Notes under the pieces: model-generated
The model's input: the letters and a program-made list of their open reading frames with translations, nothing else
Database searches by the model: none
Told to the model about the DNA's origin: nothing
Translations under genes and position numbers: made by a program
Shown here: positions 16,740-24,509 of the stretch, one piece after another
Position numbering within the stretch: the first letter of the stretch is position 1
How the letters are laid out: the number at the start of each line of letters is the position of its first letter
DNA from: JAZGAE01 sp036475545
GTDB lineage: Bacteria; Pseudomonadota; Alphaproteobacteria; DATDPM01
Assembly: GCA_036475545.1 (NCBI GenBank)
Contig: JAZGAE010000103.1
Coordinates: 1 to 30,845 of the forward strand
Direction of reading: 5' to 3'
Length of the DNA: 30,845 nucleotides

Positions 16740-18471
16740 GTTCGCGCCCCCGGGGTTTGATGTTCACCAGCATTGCCTCGCGGATCTCGGGAGTGTCCTC
16801 GTTGATCGGCTCCACCCCCACCAGCGGGGCCATTCGGGCGATCGCGCGCGCCACGACCGGCGCCGCGACCCAGCCGCCCGTGGCGTACCCATGGGTCGAC
16901 TCGTTGCCCTTCGGTTCGTCCAGCAGCACCACGACCACGTAGCGCGGCTCGTTTATGGGAAAGGCGGCGACGAAGGAAGACAGCCGCACCCCGCGGCGGT
17001 AACGCCGGCCGACGATCTTCTCCGCGGTGCCGGTCTTGCCGCCGACGAGATAGCCCGGAACCGCGGCCTTCCGTCCGGTGCCCTTGACGACGTTGAGCCG
17101 CAACAGGCGGCGCATCTGCTCCGACGTCCGTGCCGAGAGAACCCGTTCGCCCGCCGGCCCGTCGCCGTCGTGATGGCGCACGAGGGTCGGGGGATACGCG
17201 ATGCCGCCGTTGACGACCGCGGCGATGGCGGCGGCCATTTGCGCGGGCGTCACCGCAAGGCCGTGGCCGTAGGCGATCGTCATGGTGCTGATCTCGCGCC
17301 ACGGCGAGGGGACCATCGGGACGCCCACTTCCGTGAGTTCGAGCGGCGCCGCGCGTAACAGGCCAAGCCGGTCGAGGAAGGCGCGCTGGCCGGCCCCGCC
17401 GACGGCGAGCGCCATCTTCGCCGCACCGATGTTGGAGGAATAGAAGAAGATCTCGGGCACCGAGAGCCAGCGCCGCTGGGGCTTGAAATCGCGGATGACG
17501 AAGCGGGCCACCCGGATCGGATCGGTGGCGTCGTACCCGTCGTTGAGCGTCACGACGCCGGACTCCAGCGCCATGGCGGTGGTGAAGATCTTGAACGTGG
17601 ACCCCATCTCGTAGACGCCGAGGGCGGCGCGGTTGAAGCGGGCGTCGTCCCTGGCCAAGGCCGGCCGGTTGGGGTCGAAATCGGGAAGCGAGACCATCGC
17701 CAGCATTTCGCCGGTGCGGGCATTCATGACGATGCCGGCGGCGCCGACGGCCTGGAACTCCCCGACCGCGCGCATCAGTTCCTCGCGCAGGATGTGCTGG
17801 ACGCGGACATCGAGAGAAAGCCGCAGCGGCCCGCTGGCCCCGCGCAACGCGTCGTCGAAGTAGCGTTCCACGCCGGCGAGGCCGACGTTGTCGATGTCGG
17901 TGAAGCCGACGAGGTGGGAGGCCAGCCGCCCGTGGGGATAGAAGCGCTTTTCCTCGCGCCGGAAGTAGAGCCCGGGAATACCGAGGCGGTTCACCGCGTA
18001 CTGCTGGCGCGGTGTCAGGTTCCGCTTGAGCCAGACGAACGCGCGGGCCGAGCCGAGCCGCGCCCGCACCTCCGCCTGGTTCAGCTCCGGCAGCGCCCGC
18101 GCCAGCGCGGCGGCTGCTTCCTCGGCGCCGAGCACCTTGCCGGGATGGGCGTAGAGCGAGGCCGTCACGAGATTCGTCGCCAGCACGACGCCGTTGCGGT
18201 CGACGATGTCGGCGCGCTCCATCCGCAGGGACTCGGCGGCCGGGGCCCGGACAAGGGTCGGCTCGTGCCCTTCCTTGAACAGGGCGACGTCGATGAGCCG
18301 CAAACCCACCACCAGGAAGGTGAGCGCGAAGAGAGCGCCGGCGAAGACCAGCCGGTTGCGGCCGGTCTCCAGCGCTTGCTTGGCGAGTCCGTCGAGGCGC
18401 AGCCCGGCCGCCCCGCCGATTTCGGGGATCGGGTGGGGCGGCCGGGACCGGTGCGGTCCGGAGCGGGTCAT
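16726..18471 (-). CDS. ftsI: Septal peptidoglycan transpeptidase FtsI (PBP3)
   Basis: FtsI is the class B penicillin-binding protein that cross-links septal peptidoglycan in partnership with FtsW. The 581-residue product has a cytoplasmic N-terminus and a membrane anchor (about 40-60). The pedestal segment has RADIVDRNGVVLATN (86-100), and the transpeptidase triad is STFK at 291-294 (nucleophile Ser291), SSN at 345-347 and KTGT at 479-482. GWVAAPVVARAIARM near the C-terminus is typical of the family. The ATG at 18471 overlaps the ftsL stop as ATGA. The length matches E. coli FtsI (588). Confidence 0.98.
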   Translation of the reverse strand: MTRSGPHRSRPPHPIPEIGGAAGLRLDGLAKQALETGRNRLVFAGALFALTFLVVGLRLIDVALFKEGHEPTLVRAPAAESLRMERADIVDRNGVVLATNLVTASLYAHPGKVLGAEEAAAALARALPELNQAEVRARLGSARAFVWLKRNLTPRQQYAVNRLGIPGLYFRREEKRFYPHGRLASHLVGFTDIDNVGLAGVERYFDDALRGASGPLRLSLDVRVQHILREELMRAVGEFQAVGAAGIVMNARTGEMLAMVSLPDFDPNRPALARDDARFNRAALGVYEMGSTFKIFTTAMALESGVVTLNDGYDATDPIRVARFVIRDFKPQRRWLSVPEIFFYSSNIGAAKMALAVGGAGQRAFLDRLGLLRAAPLELTEVGVPMVPSPWREISTMTIAYGHGLAVTPAQMAAAIAAVVNGGIAYPPTLVRHHDGDGPAGERVLSARTSEQMRRLLRLNVVKGTGRKAAVPGYLVGGKTGTAEKIVGRRYRRGVRLSSFVAAFPINEPRYVVVVLLDEPKGNESTHGYATGGWVAAPVVARAIARMAPLVGVEPINEDTPEIREAMLVNIKPRGRELASF

Positions 18472-18821
18472 GGTCCGACTCCGTGCACCGTTCGGGTCGC
18501 CCCGCCGGCCGCGGTTGGGTTGGTGGCTTCGGATATCACCGTGTCGAGTCTTAGAGGGAGGTCATCGATGGTGATGATCTGAACCGCAGTCAACGGGGCG
18601 AGCTCGAGATGGCGGCGGCTGAGCCGAGCGAGTCGCTCGGGCCGGTTGAGGTAAGTCCATTCGGCCTGGAGAACGTGGATCGCCTCTTGATCGGCGAGGA
18701 TGGCGCGATTGAGGCGCTGCAGATCCTGCTCCAAGAGCTGCACCTCGTGTTTGACCTGGAACAATCCGGCGCCGAGGCCGACGACGAGGCCGAACCAGAG
18801 GACGGTGATGCCTCGGATCAT
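18468..18821 (-). CDS. ftsL: FtsL-like divisome protein
   Basis: This 117-residue protein lies between rsmH and ftsI, where ftsL is found in dcw clusters. It has one membrane segment (about 4-21, GITVLWFGLVVGLGAGLF) and a periplasmic helix with heptad-like leucines (VQLLEQDLQRLNRAILADQE). It continues to AEWTYLNRPERLARLSRRHL and LAPLTAVQI; the segment YLNRPERLARLSRRHL is typical of alphaproteobacterial FtsL. FtsL forms a trimer with FtsB and FtsQ and activates FtsW/FtsI. The ATG at 18821 overlaps the rsmH stop as ATGA, with GGAGGGG just upstream. FtsL sequences vary widely, so the call rests on topology, motif and position together. Confidence 0.92.
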   Translation of the reverse strand: MIRGITVLWFGLVVGLGAGLFQVKHEVQLLEQDLQRLNRAILADQEAIHVLQAEWTYLNRPERLARLSRRHLELAPLTAVQIITIDDLPLRLDTVISEATNPTAAGGATRTVHGVGP

Positions 18822-19819
18822 TGGTCCCCTCCGTTCGGCCAGGGCGGGGCGGCGGTGCGCTCCGCGGCGCGCAGCCGCGCGGACCGCGCCCGCGGGTTGT
18901 CGGCGATCTCTTGCGCGCGGGGGCGCACGGCGCGACGGAACAGCAGCCTGAAGGTAGGCTGGGGCGCGCCCGGGGCCGGGGCGGCGGCCGCCCCGGGAAC
19001 ATGGCGCGAGGGGCGGGGCGCCCCGCCGCTGCGGATCTTCAGGAAGTTCTTTACCGGCCGATCCTCGAGGGAGTGGAACGACACCACCACGAGACGACCG
19101 CCGGGCGCCAGCAGACACTCGGCCGCCCGCAACCCCCGGTCGACCTCGCTCAGCTCTTCGTTGACACAGATGCGCAGCGCCTGGAACGTGCGGGTCGCCG
19201 GGTCGATCCCGTCGTGGGAGCGCCGCACCACCGCCCGCACGATCCTGGCCAATTCGCCGGTGCGGGTGATCGGTTTCTGATCGCGCGCGGTGACGATGGC
19301 GCGGGCGATGCGCCGGGAGAACCTCTCCTCTCCGAAGCGGTGGATGATGTCGGCGAGTTCCTCCTCGGACGCCATGTTGACGATGTCCGCCGCCGAGCGC
19401 GCGGTCTTGTCCATGCGCATGTCGAGCGGGCCGTCGAGGCGGAAGGAGAAGCCGCGCTCCGGGTCGTCGAGCTGCATGGACGAGGGTCCGAGGTCGAAGG
19501 CGACGCCGTGGACCTGGTGGACGCCGCGGGCGGAGAGAAGCTCGTCCATCGCACCGAGGCGGCCCTCGAGCAGACTCAAGCGGCCCCGATGTTCGCGGGC
19601 GAGCGGCGCGCCGGCGGCGATGGCGTCGGGATCGCGGTCGATGCCCCAGACGGTGCAGTCGGCGGACTCGAGGAGCGCTCGGGCATAGCCGCCGGCGCCG
19701 AAGGTGCCGTCCACGTAGATACCCCCGTCCCGGGGGGACAAGGCGACCATCACTTCCTTCAGCAGCACCGGCCGGTGTCGCGGCGCGGGCGCGGGCGTGG
19801 GGGCTCGCCCTCGCGTCAT
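18818..19819 (-). CDS. rsmH: 16S rRNA (cytosine1402-N4)-methyltransferase RsmH (MraW)
   Basis: RsmH is a SAM-dependent methyltransferase that modifies C1402 of 16S rRNA in the decoding centre. The product (333 residues) has RHRPVLLKEVMVALSP, the SAM loop YVDGTFGAGGYARALL, the acidic motif WGIDRDPDAI, AFDLGPSSMQLDDPERGFSF, PLDMRMD, AFQALRICVNEEL and VVSFHSLEDRPVKNFLK, which together are diagnostic. ATG at 19819 was chosen because GAGGAG lies 8 nt upstream. A GTG at 19828, overlapping the mraZ stop as GTGA, is an alternative adding three residues. It follows mraZ directly and begins the enzymatic part of the operon. Confidence 0.97.
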   Translation of the reverse strand: MTRGRAPTPAPAPRHRPVLLKEVMVALSPRDGGIYVDGTFGAGGYARALLESADCTVWGIDRDPDAIAAGAPLAREHRGRLSLLEGRLGAMDELLSARGVHQVHGVAFDLGPSSMQLDDPERGFSFRLDGPLDMRMDKTARSAADIVNMASEEELADIIHRFGEERFSRRIARAIVTARDQKPITRTGELARIVRAVVRRSHDGIDPATRTFQALRICVNEELSEVDRGLRAAECLLAPGGRLVVVSFHSLEDRPVKNFLKIRSGGAPRPSRHVPGAAAAPAPGAPQPTFRLLFRRAVRPRAQEIADNPRARSARLRAAERTAAPPWPNGGDQ

Positions 19820-19824
19820 CGCCG

Positions 19825-20295
19825 TCACTCCTCGGCCTTCGGCACGGGCGGGCGCAACCTGAGCGTCGCCCCTTGGCGGTGGACGCGCTCGCGCGCCTGC
19901 TCCTGGTAGATCTCGAACGCCTTGGGCTCCCAGATCTGAAAGGTCGGCCCGCGCCCGACGAAGGCGGCCCGGTCGGTGATGTTGGCGTGGGAGGCGAGCT
20001 CCTCCGGCAGGACAACGCGGCCATCCGAGTCGAACGCCAGCTGGCGGGCGTCCGCGAAGATGGTGGCGGCGAGGTCGTCCTGCTGTTCCGAGAACAGGGC
20101 CAGATCATCGACGCTGGACGAGAGCCGCTCCATGCGGTCGCCGCCGCAGGCCTCGATCGCCGGGAACTTGTAAGAGCGGAAGACGACGATGCCGCCGAAG
20201 CTTTGTCCGGTGAGCGCGGTGCGGAACGGAGCGGGAACGGATACCCGACCCTTCTTGTCGACCTTGTTCACGAAGGTGGAAAGAAACAGCGCCAT
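19825..20295 (-). CDS. mraZ: Transcriptional regulator MraZ
   Basis: MraZ is a ring-forming DNA-binding protein that represses its own dcw operon in E. coli by binding TGGG repeats. The 156-residue product starts MALFLSTFVNKVDKKGRVSV and has two AbrB-like SpoVT repeats, marked by VDKKGRVSVPAPFR (about 11-24) and FDSDGRVVLPEEL in the second half. I chose ATG at 20295 because it begins the first conserved repeat and has a G-run directly upstream. The extra 25 codons available upstream are poorly conserved leader sequence. Its presumed operator lies about 75-120 nt upstream. Confidence 0.96.
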   Translation of the reverse strand: MALFLSTFVNKVDKKGRVSVPAPFRTALTGQSFGGIVVFRSYKFPAIEACGGDRMERLSSSVDDLALFSEQQDDLAATIFADARQLAFDSDGRVVLPEELASHANITDRAAFVGRGPTFQIWEPKAFEIYQEQARERVHRQGATLRLRPPVPKAEE

Positions 20296-20368
20296 TCCCC
20301 CCCCAACGGATCCCGGTTCCCGACCGACCGTATTCTTGGCCTGTTTTCCGTCGCCGCGCCCCAGCAGC

Positions 20369-20414
20369 ATGGGAAGTTATGGGATAACATGGGATATCAT
20401 GGGCGTCAACGGGA
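20369..20414 (+). promoter_or_regulatory. MraZ operator: five TGGG-type repeats at 10-bp period
   Basis: On the plus strand ATGGG occurs at 20369, 20379, 20389 and 20399, followed by ACGGG at 20409, so the spacing is exactly 10 bp. In E. coli MraZ binds TGGGN repeats separated by 5 nt, which is the same 10-bp period. The array sits upstream of mraZ and overlaps the most likely promoter, as expected for autorepression. The sequence pattern is observed directly; binding by this MraZ is inferred. Confidence 0.85.
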
Positions 20415-20433
20415 AATACTAGTAATTCATTGG

Positions 20434-20448
20434 TTAATAAAAGGTTTA
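20434..20448 (+). promoter_or_regulatory. CtrA-like site upstream of mraZ
   Basis: TTAA, seven bases, then TTTA matches the CtrA consensus TTAA-N7-TTAA at seven of eight positions. On the opposite strand the same segment reads TTAACCA, resembling the half-site described for CtrA in several alphaproteobacteria. CtrA is known to control division genes in this class. One such match in AT-rich DNA can arise by chance. Confidence 0.3.
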
Positions 20449-20636
20449 CGCGCGGTTCCATTTGCTGGCGGAGGTGATTGTGAGGTGACGGGTCAAGTCG
20501 CCACGCTCGGATGGCCTTGCGATCCTCGTCCTCAAATAGGGCGAAAGTTTGTTCGCCGTATGTTCTTTTTGTGAAACCTTGCGAAACGCAAGACTTCGTT
20601 CAGGCGGGAAGGAGTCGGACAATATCTGGGGGAGAG

Positions 20637-21058
<422 letters not shown>

Positions 21059-21065
21059 GTCTGAA

Positions 21066-21094
21066 TAGATAATGCCGCCGGCGCCGGCGCGCAA
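21066..21094 (-). promoter_or_regulatory. Candidate rnpB promoter
   Basis: On the minus strand TTGCGC (21094-21089) and TATCTA (21071-21066) are 17 nt apart. The -10 box ends 7 nt before the first paired base of the RNase P RNA. Each hexamer matches its sigma-70 consensus at only three positions, so the call rests mainly on spacing and location. Confidence 0.35.
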
Positions 21095-21109
21095 CGGGGC
21101 GGGTGCGCC

Positions 21110-21844
21110 TCACGCGATCGCGGCGGCGAGCCACCTGAGCCGCGCCACGGTCTCGCCATCGATCTCGCCATCGACGCGGGTGGGGCGGAAATGGCGCTGG
21201 AAGGCGGCGACCACGTTGCGGGTGGCGGCGTCCAGCGGACCGTTAGCGGCCACCTCGTAGCCGAACCGGGCGAGCAGCGCTCGCGCCTCGCCGATCGCGG
21301 CCGCCGGCGCCGGCGGGTCCGCCTCGGCCGGACCGGCCTCCGCCTCCGGCAACTGCGGCCACAGGCCGATGCCCTTACGGGCCAGCCGCGCCCAGTCGAA
21401 CAGCTCGCCGGGGTCATGCTTGCGCTGGGGCGCGACATCGGAATGGCCGAGGACTCGTCCGGGCGGAATCGGGTGGCCCCTTACGATCGCGCCGGCGAGT
21501 TCCTCGACGGCCGCCATCTGCGCCTCCGGAAACGGGCGGTATCCGAACTCGTGGCCCGGGTTCACCAGCTCGATGGCGATGGAGCGGTCGTTGATGTTGG
21601 TGGCGCCGGCCCAGGCGGCGGCGCCGGCGTGCCAGGCGCGGCTCTCCTCGCCAACCAGTCGAAGGACCGTCCCGTCCTCGTCCACCACGTAGTGGGCGCT
21701 GATGCGCGCCCGCGGGTCGCACAGCCGCTCGAGCGCAGCCCCGGCGCTCTCCATGCCGGTGTAATGCAGCACCAGCATGTCGATGGAAACGCCCGCGGGC
21801 CGCGGCGCGAAGTTCGGCGAGGGGCGATCGACGATGGGGACCAC
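21110..21844 (-). CDS. N-acetylmuramoyl-L-alanine amidase, AmpD/AmiD-like, with peptidoglycan-binding domain
   Basis: This is a zinc amidase of the Amidase_2 family, cleaving the bond between MurNAc and the stem peptide. The 244-residue product has VLHYTGM (zinc His27), ISAHYVVDEDGTV, WHAG, SIAIELVN and HSDVAPQRKHDPG (His134 and Asp144). The His-to-Asp spacing of 10 matches AmpD. A Pro/Ala linker leads to a PG_binding_1-like domain at about 175-244 (ALLARFGYEVAANGPLDAAT, VVAAFQRHF). No signal peptide is visible, so it may recycle anhydro-muropeptides in the cytosol like AmpD, although the binding domain resembles AmiD. The start is taken as GTG at 21844, 11 nt after the EamA stop; the ORF's extra upstream codons are EamA sequence in another frame. 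Confidence 0.9.
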   Translation of the reverse strand: MVPIVDRPSPNFAPRPAGVSIDMLVLHYTGMESAGAALERLCDPRARISAHYVVDEDGTVLRLVGEESRAWHAGAAAWAGATNINDRSIAIELVNPGHEFGYRPFPEAQMAAVEELAGAIVRGHPIPPGRVLGHSDVAPQRKHDPGELFDWARLARKGIGLWPQLPEAEAGPAEADPPAPAAAIGEARALLARFGYEVAANGPLDAATRNVVAAFQRHFRPTRVDGEIDGETVARLRWLAAAIA

Positions 21845-21855
21845 GACCCGCCGCC

Positions 21856-22740
21856 TCAGGGCCCGCCCCCGGCCTCGGCCTCGGGCTCCACCAACTGCGG
21901 CCGGCTCAGCACGATGAGGGCCACGCCCGCCACCGTGGCGGCGCCGCCTAAGAGGATGTGCCAGCTCAGCGCCTCGCCCAAGAGGACGATGCCCGAGGCG
22001 ACGCCGATGACCGGTGCGAGCAAGGTAAACGGCATGACGAGGCTCATGGGGTACCTGCGGATGAGAGTATACCAAAGCCCGTACGCCACCATGGTGGCGA
22101 GAAGCGCCATGTAAAGCACCGCGCCGTAGCCGCGCCAACCGGCGCTCGCCAGCGCCGCCAATTGTCCGTCCTCCAGGACGAGCGAGGCGACGGCGAGCTG
22201 CGGCACCGCGAAAAGCGCTATCCAGCCATTGAGCGCGAAGCCGTCCACCTCGCCCATGGCCTTGATCTGAAAATTGGCGACGGCCCAGACGAGCGCCGCC
22301 CCCAGGATCAGGAGGAGCGACAGGAAGCGGCTCTCGACCTCGGGCCGCCCCAACACCAGGGCGACCCCTGTAAAGGCGATGCAGATGCCGAGGATTCGCC
22401 GCCAGCCGGGCCGGTCTTCATGGAGGATCGCCGCGACGATCACCGCGAACGGCACCTGGATCTGCAGCACGATCGCCGCGGCGGCCGCATCGGTGCCGTT
22501 GAGGCCTGAGAAGAAAAGGCCGAAATGGAGGAAGCCCAGGGTCACCGACACTCCGACGAGCTGGCCGAGGGGTATCGCCGGCCGCCTCACGAAAGGCACC
22601 AGCACGGCCGCCACCAGCGTGAAGCGCACCGTCATCATCAGGAGCGGCGGCAGCTCCATGAGCCCCGTCTTGGCGACGGCGAAGTTGACCCCCCAGATGA
22701 GCATGACGAGGGTGGCGAGGGCGACGTCCCTGAGGCTCAC
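21856..22740 (-). CDS. EamA/DMT-family membrane transporter
   Basis: This is a drug/metabolite-transporter family permease of 294 residues with about ten hydrophobic segments arranged as two EamA repeats. The first begins LATLVMLIWGVNFAVAKTGL and the second LLLILGAALVWAVANFQIKA. Motifs such as PLGQLVGVSVTLGFLHFGLF and PFTLLAPVIGVASGIVLLGE are typical of the YddG/RhtA-like group, which often exports amino acids or metabolites. The substrate cannot be told from sequence. I chose GTG at 22740, which gives a short N-terminus before the first helix; the 31 codons upstream are Arg/Gly-rich and unlike the family. It is followed closely by the amidase on the same strand. Confidence 0.88.
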   Translation of the reverse strand: MSLRDVALATLVMLIWGVNFAVAKTGLMELPPLLMMTVRFTLVAAVLVPFVRRPAIPLGQLVGVSVTLGFLHFGLFFSGLNGTDAAAAAIVLQIQVPFAVIVAAILHEDRPGWRRILGICIAFTGVALVLGRPEVESRFLSLLLILGAALVWAVANFQIKAMGEVDGFALNGWIALFAVPQLAVASLVLEDGQLAALASAGWRGYGAVLYMALLATMVAYGLWYTLIRRYPMSLVMPFTLLAPVIGVASGIVLLGEALSWHILLGGAATVAGVALIVLSRPQLVEPEAEAGGGP

Positions 22741-22925
22741 CCGGGCCCCCCGAAGCGGCCTTGGACGAGGATCCGGGCGATGACGACCCCCGGGCCGCCG
22801 CCGGCGCCGGCCGCGCCCGGCCTCCCGCGCCAACCCGGGCCAAACGCCACGCCCTGGAAACGGGCGGCGCCCGCGAATGCGGTGCCGGGGTCGCGAAGGG
22901 CAGGGGGACTCGGATTCGGGGTCAT
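22737..22925 (-). CDS. Possible small protein, Gly/Ala/Pro-rich (doubtful)
   Basis: This 62-codon ATG frame fills most of the 204-nt gap between the DjlA-like gene and the EamA gene. Its TGA overlaps the GTG of the transporter as GTGA, the kind of coupling seen in operons. The product is rich in Gly, Ala and Pro with a short hydrophobic GVVIARILV near the end. It has no signal peptide and no domain I recognise. No good ribosome-binding site is visible. In DNA this GC-rich such frames occur by chance. Confidence 0.2.
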   Translation of the reverse strand: MTPNPSPPALRDPGTAFAGAARFQGVAFGPGWRGRPGAAGAGGGPGVVIARILVQGRFGGPG

Positions 22926-22944
22926 GGCGCCTGTGCGGTAACCG

Positions 22945-23676
22945 TCAGGTCAGGCCCCGCTCCTTGCAGATGCGATCGTAGGCCGCGTTGATCGTCGCCG
23001 CCTTGTGGTTGGCGACGTCGATGAACTCCTGGGGCATGCCTTGGGCGATCAGCATGTCCGGGTGGGTCTTGCGCACGAGTTGGCGGTAGGCGGCCTTGAT
23101 ATTCGCTTCGCTCGCGTCCCGCGTCAGCCCAAGGATCCCGTAAGGGTCTTGACGCCTTGGGCCCATGTGGCCGGCCAGGATCCGCTCGAACGAATGGGCG
23201 TCGAAGCGAAAGATCTCGGCGACGCGGCGCAGAAACGCCACTTCCTCGGGCCGGATCACCCCGTCGGCCTTGGCGATGTGAAAGAGGGCGTCGAGCAGCT
23301 CCTCGAGCACCGCCGGCCTGTGGGCGAACAGGCTCGCCGCCTGGCGGGCATAGGGCTCGAAGCCCTGGGCCTCGCGCCGCGCCTCGTTGAAGATGCGCGC
23401 GACCTTCTTCACCTCGCCGGGCGGAATCTTAAAGACTTCGCGGAAGGCGCGGATCTCCTCCGGCGACACGTGTCCGTCGGCCTTGGCCATCTTGGCGCCG
23501 AGCACGATCACCGTGATCGAGAAGGCGGCCTGGCGCGAGGCCTGGGTGACGGTTGCCTCAGGGGGCGTCCGGGTCCGGTCGAAGGCGTGGCCGGCGACGG
23601 TGCCGACGACCGCGCCCAAGGGCCCGCCGAGGGCGAAGCCCGCGGCGCCTCCCAATACCTTGCCCCACACGCTCAC
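22945..23676 (-). CDS. djlA: DjlA-like TerB/J-domain co-chaperone
   Basis: This 243-residue protein joins a short N-terminal glycine-rich segment (GGAAGFALGGPLGAVVGTVAG, about 9-29, possibly membrane-associated), a TerB-like helical domain (about 45-165, with AKADGHVSPEEI and AKADGVIRPEEVAFLRRVAE) and a C-terminal J domain (about 177-243). The J domain carries the essential HPD at 205-207, so it should stimulate DnaK ATPase. This is the domain order of DjlA proteins, which are linked to envelope stress. The GTG at 23676 was chosen because AAGGAG lies 7 nt upstream; the ORF opens further but without family similarity. It stands divergent to the TRAP genes. Confidence 0.9.
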   Translation of the reverse strand: MSVWGKVLGGAAGFALGGPLGAVVGTVAGHAFDRTRTPPEATVTQASRQAAFSITVIVLGAKMAKADGHVSPEEIRAFREVFKIPPGEVKKVARIFNEARREAQGFEPYARQAASLFAHRPAVLEELLDALFHIAKADGVIRPEEVAFLRRVAEIFRFDAHSFERILAGHMGPRRQDPYGILGLTRDASEANIKAAYRQLVRKTHPDMLIAQGMPQEFIDVANHKAATINAAYDRICKERGLT

Positions 23677-23945
23677 GTTGCGCTCCTTGCGCGCGCGACA
23701 GCACGGCCCGCGGCCCGCGGCCGGTTCGCCCGATACCGCGCAGATGTGTCGGCACCGGGCCTCGAGGGGCACGCTCCGCCTCGCGCCGCGCCCTCAGGTT
23801 TTTGTTGCATGGGACCGGCCGCGATGGAACAGTGATAACGATAATATTGAATCAGCAAGCCCTTTCGTAAGCGTACCCATCGTCTGCGGTCGGGTGGATC
23901 GCGCTCCGCCAGCCAGGCACGGCGAACACGAGACAAATAGGCTGT
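23677..23945. promoter_or_regulatory. Divergent promoter region between djlA-like and TRAP genes
   Basis: This 269-nt divergent gap contains one AT-rich island at about 23833-23860. It offers -10-like hexamers on both strands: GATAAT (23840-23845, plus) and TATTAT (23846-23841, minus). Matching -35 boxes are weak; TTACGA upstream of the minus-strand hexamer is the best I see. No ORF worth calling is present. Confidence 0.3.
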
Positions 23946-24509
23946 ATGACGGTCCTCATCCACCTGATAACCGCGCTCTCGAAGTTCTGCGGCGGCGTGG
24001 CGGCGGCACTGGTCCTGGCCGTCCTGATTCTGGTCTGCGACATCGTCGTGCTGCGGTATCTCGTTGGTCTGCCCGTGACCTGGCAGGCCGAACTCGTCAC
24101 CTATCTCATGATCGCGCTCACGTTCATCGCCAGTCCCTATGTGCTGGTAACCCGGGGGCACGTCAACATGGACGTTCTGCCACGGGCCCTCGGCCGGGCG
24201 GGCCGCATCGTCCTCGGCGTGTTGGCCGCCGTCATCTCGATGGGGTTCTGCCTGGGGATCGCATGGGCGAGCCTCGGCCTGTTGCGCGAGGCCGTCTCGG
24301 AGGGCTGGCGCTCCGACATGGTGTGGGGCATTGGGCTGTGGATCCCCTATGTGGCGCTTCCCGTTGGGATCGGCTTGCTTGCGCTCCAGTACCTTGCCGA
24401 CATCCTCGGCTACGTGAGCGGCCGCGAGCCGTCGGTCGACTTCGACCTCGAGGGTGAACCTTCGCCCGATGCGGACGGACCGGCCGAGGGCGGCGGGGCG
24501 GCGCCATGA
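23946..24509 (+). CDS. TRAP transporter small membrane subunit (DctQ-like)
   Basis: This is the small integral subunit of a tripartite ATP-independent periplasmic transporter, 187 residues with four hydrophobic segments. The second segment is preceded by the typical LPVTWQAELVTYLMIALTFI and followed by ASPYVLVTRGHVNMDVLP, which matches the DctQ family (RGxHIxVD-like motif). A Gly/Asp/Glu-rich cytosolic tail ends the protein. TRAP systems use an ion gradient to import organic acids, sugar acids or amino-acid derivatives. The ATG at 23946 begins just before the first helix; the ribosome-binding site is weak. It overlaps the large subunit gene as ATGA. No DctP binding protein is present in the window. 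Confidence 0.92.
   Translation: MTVLIHLITALSKFCGGVAAALVLAVLILVCDIVVLRYLVGLPVTWQAELVTYLMIALTFIASPYVLVTRGHVNMDVLPRALGRAGRIVLGVLAAVISMGFCLGIAWASLGLLREAVSEGWRSDMVWGIGLWIPYVALPVGIGLLALQYLADILGYVSGREPSVDFDLEGEPSPDADGPAEGGGAAP

Larger units (their letters stand above)
20296..20636 (-). promoter_or_regulatory. dcw operon leader and promoter region
   Basis: These 341 nt lie between the rnpB 3' end and mraZ and contain no convincing gene. They hold the AT-rich stretch (about 20376-20450) expected of the mraZ promoter. TTGACG (minus strand, 20409-20404) is a good -35 candidate, but the hexamer 17 nt downstream, TATCCC, is a weak -10. MraZ-type repeats overlap this pair, and a CtrA-like sequence lies just upstream. 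A short hairpin (20578-20592) sits beyond the rnpB 3' end. Confidence 0.55.

Noticed and set aside
20578..20592. CTTGCG-AAA-CGCAAG hairpin as a terminator for rnpB
   Set aside because: The stem is only 6 bp and is followed on the minus strand by GTTTCAC, not by a U-run; it may still form but cannot be called.
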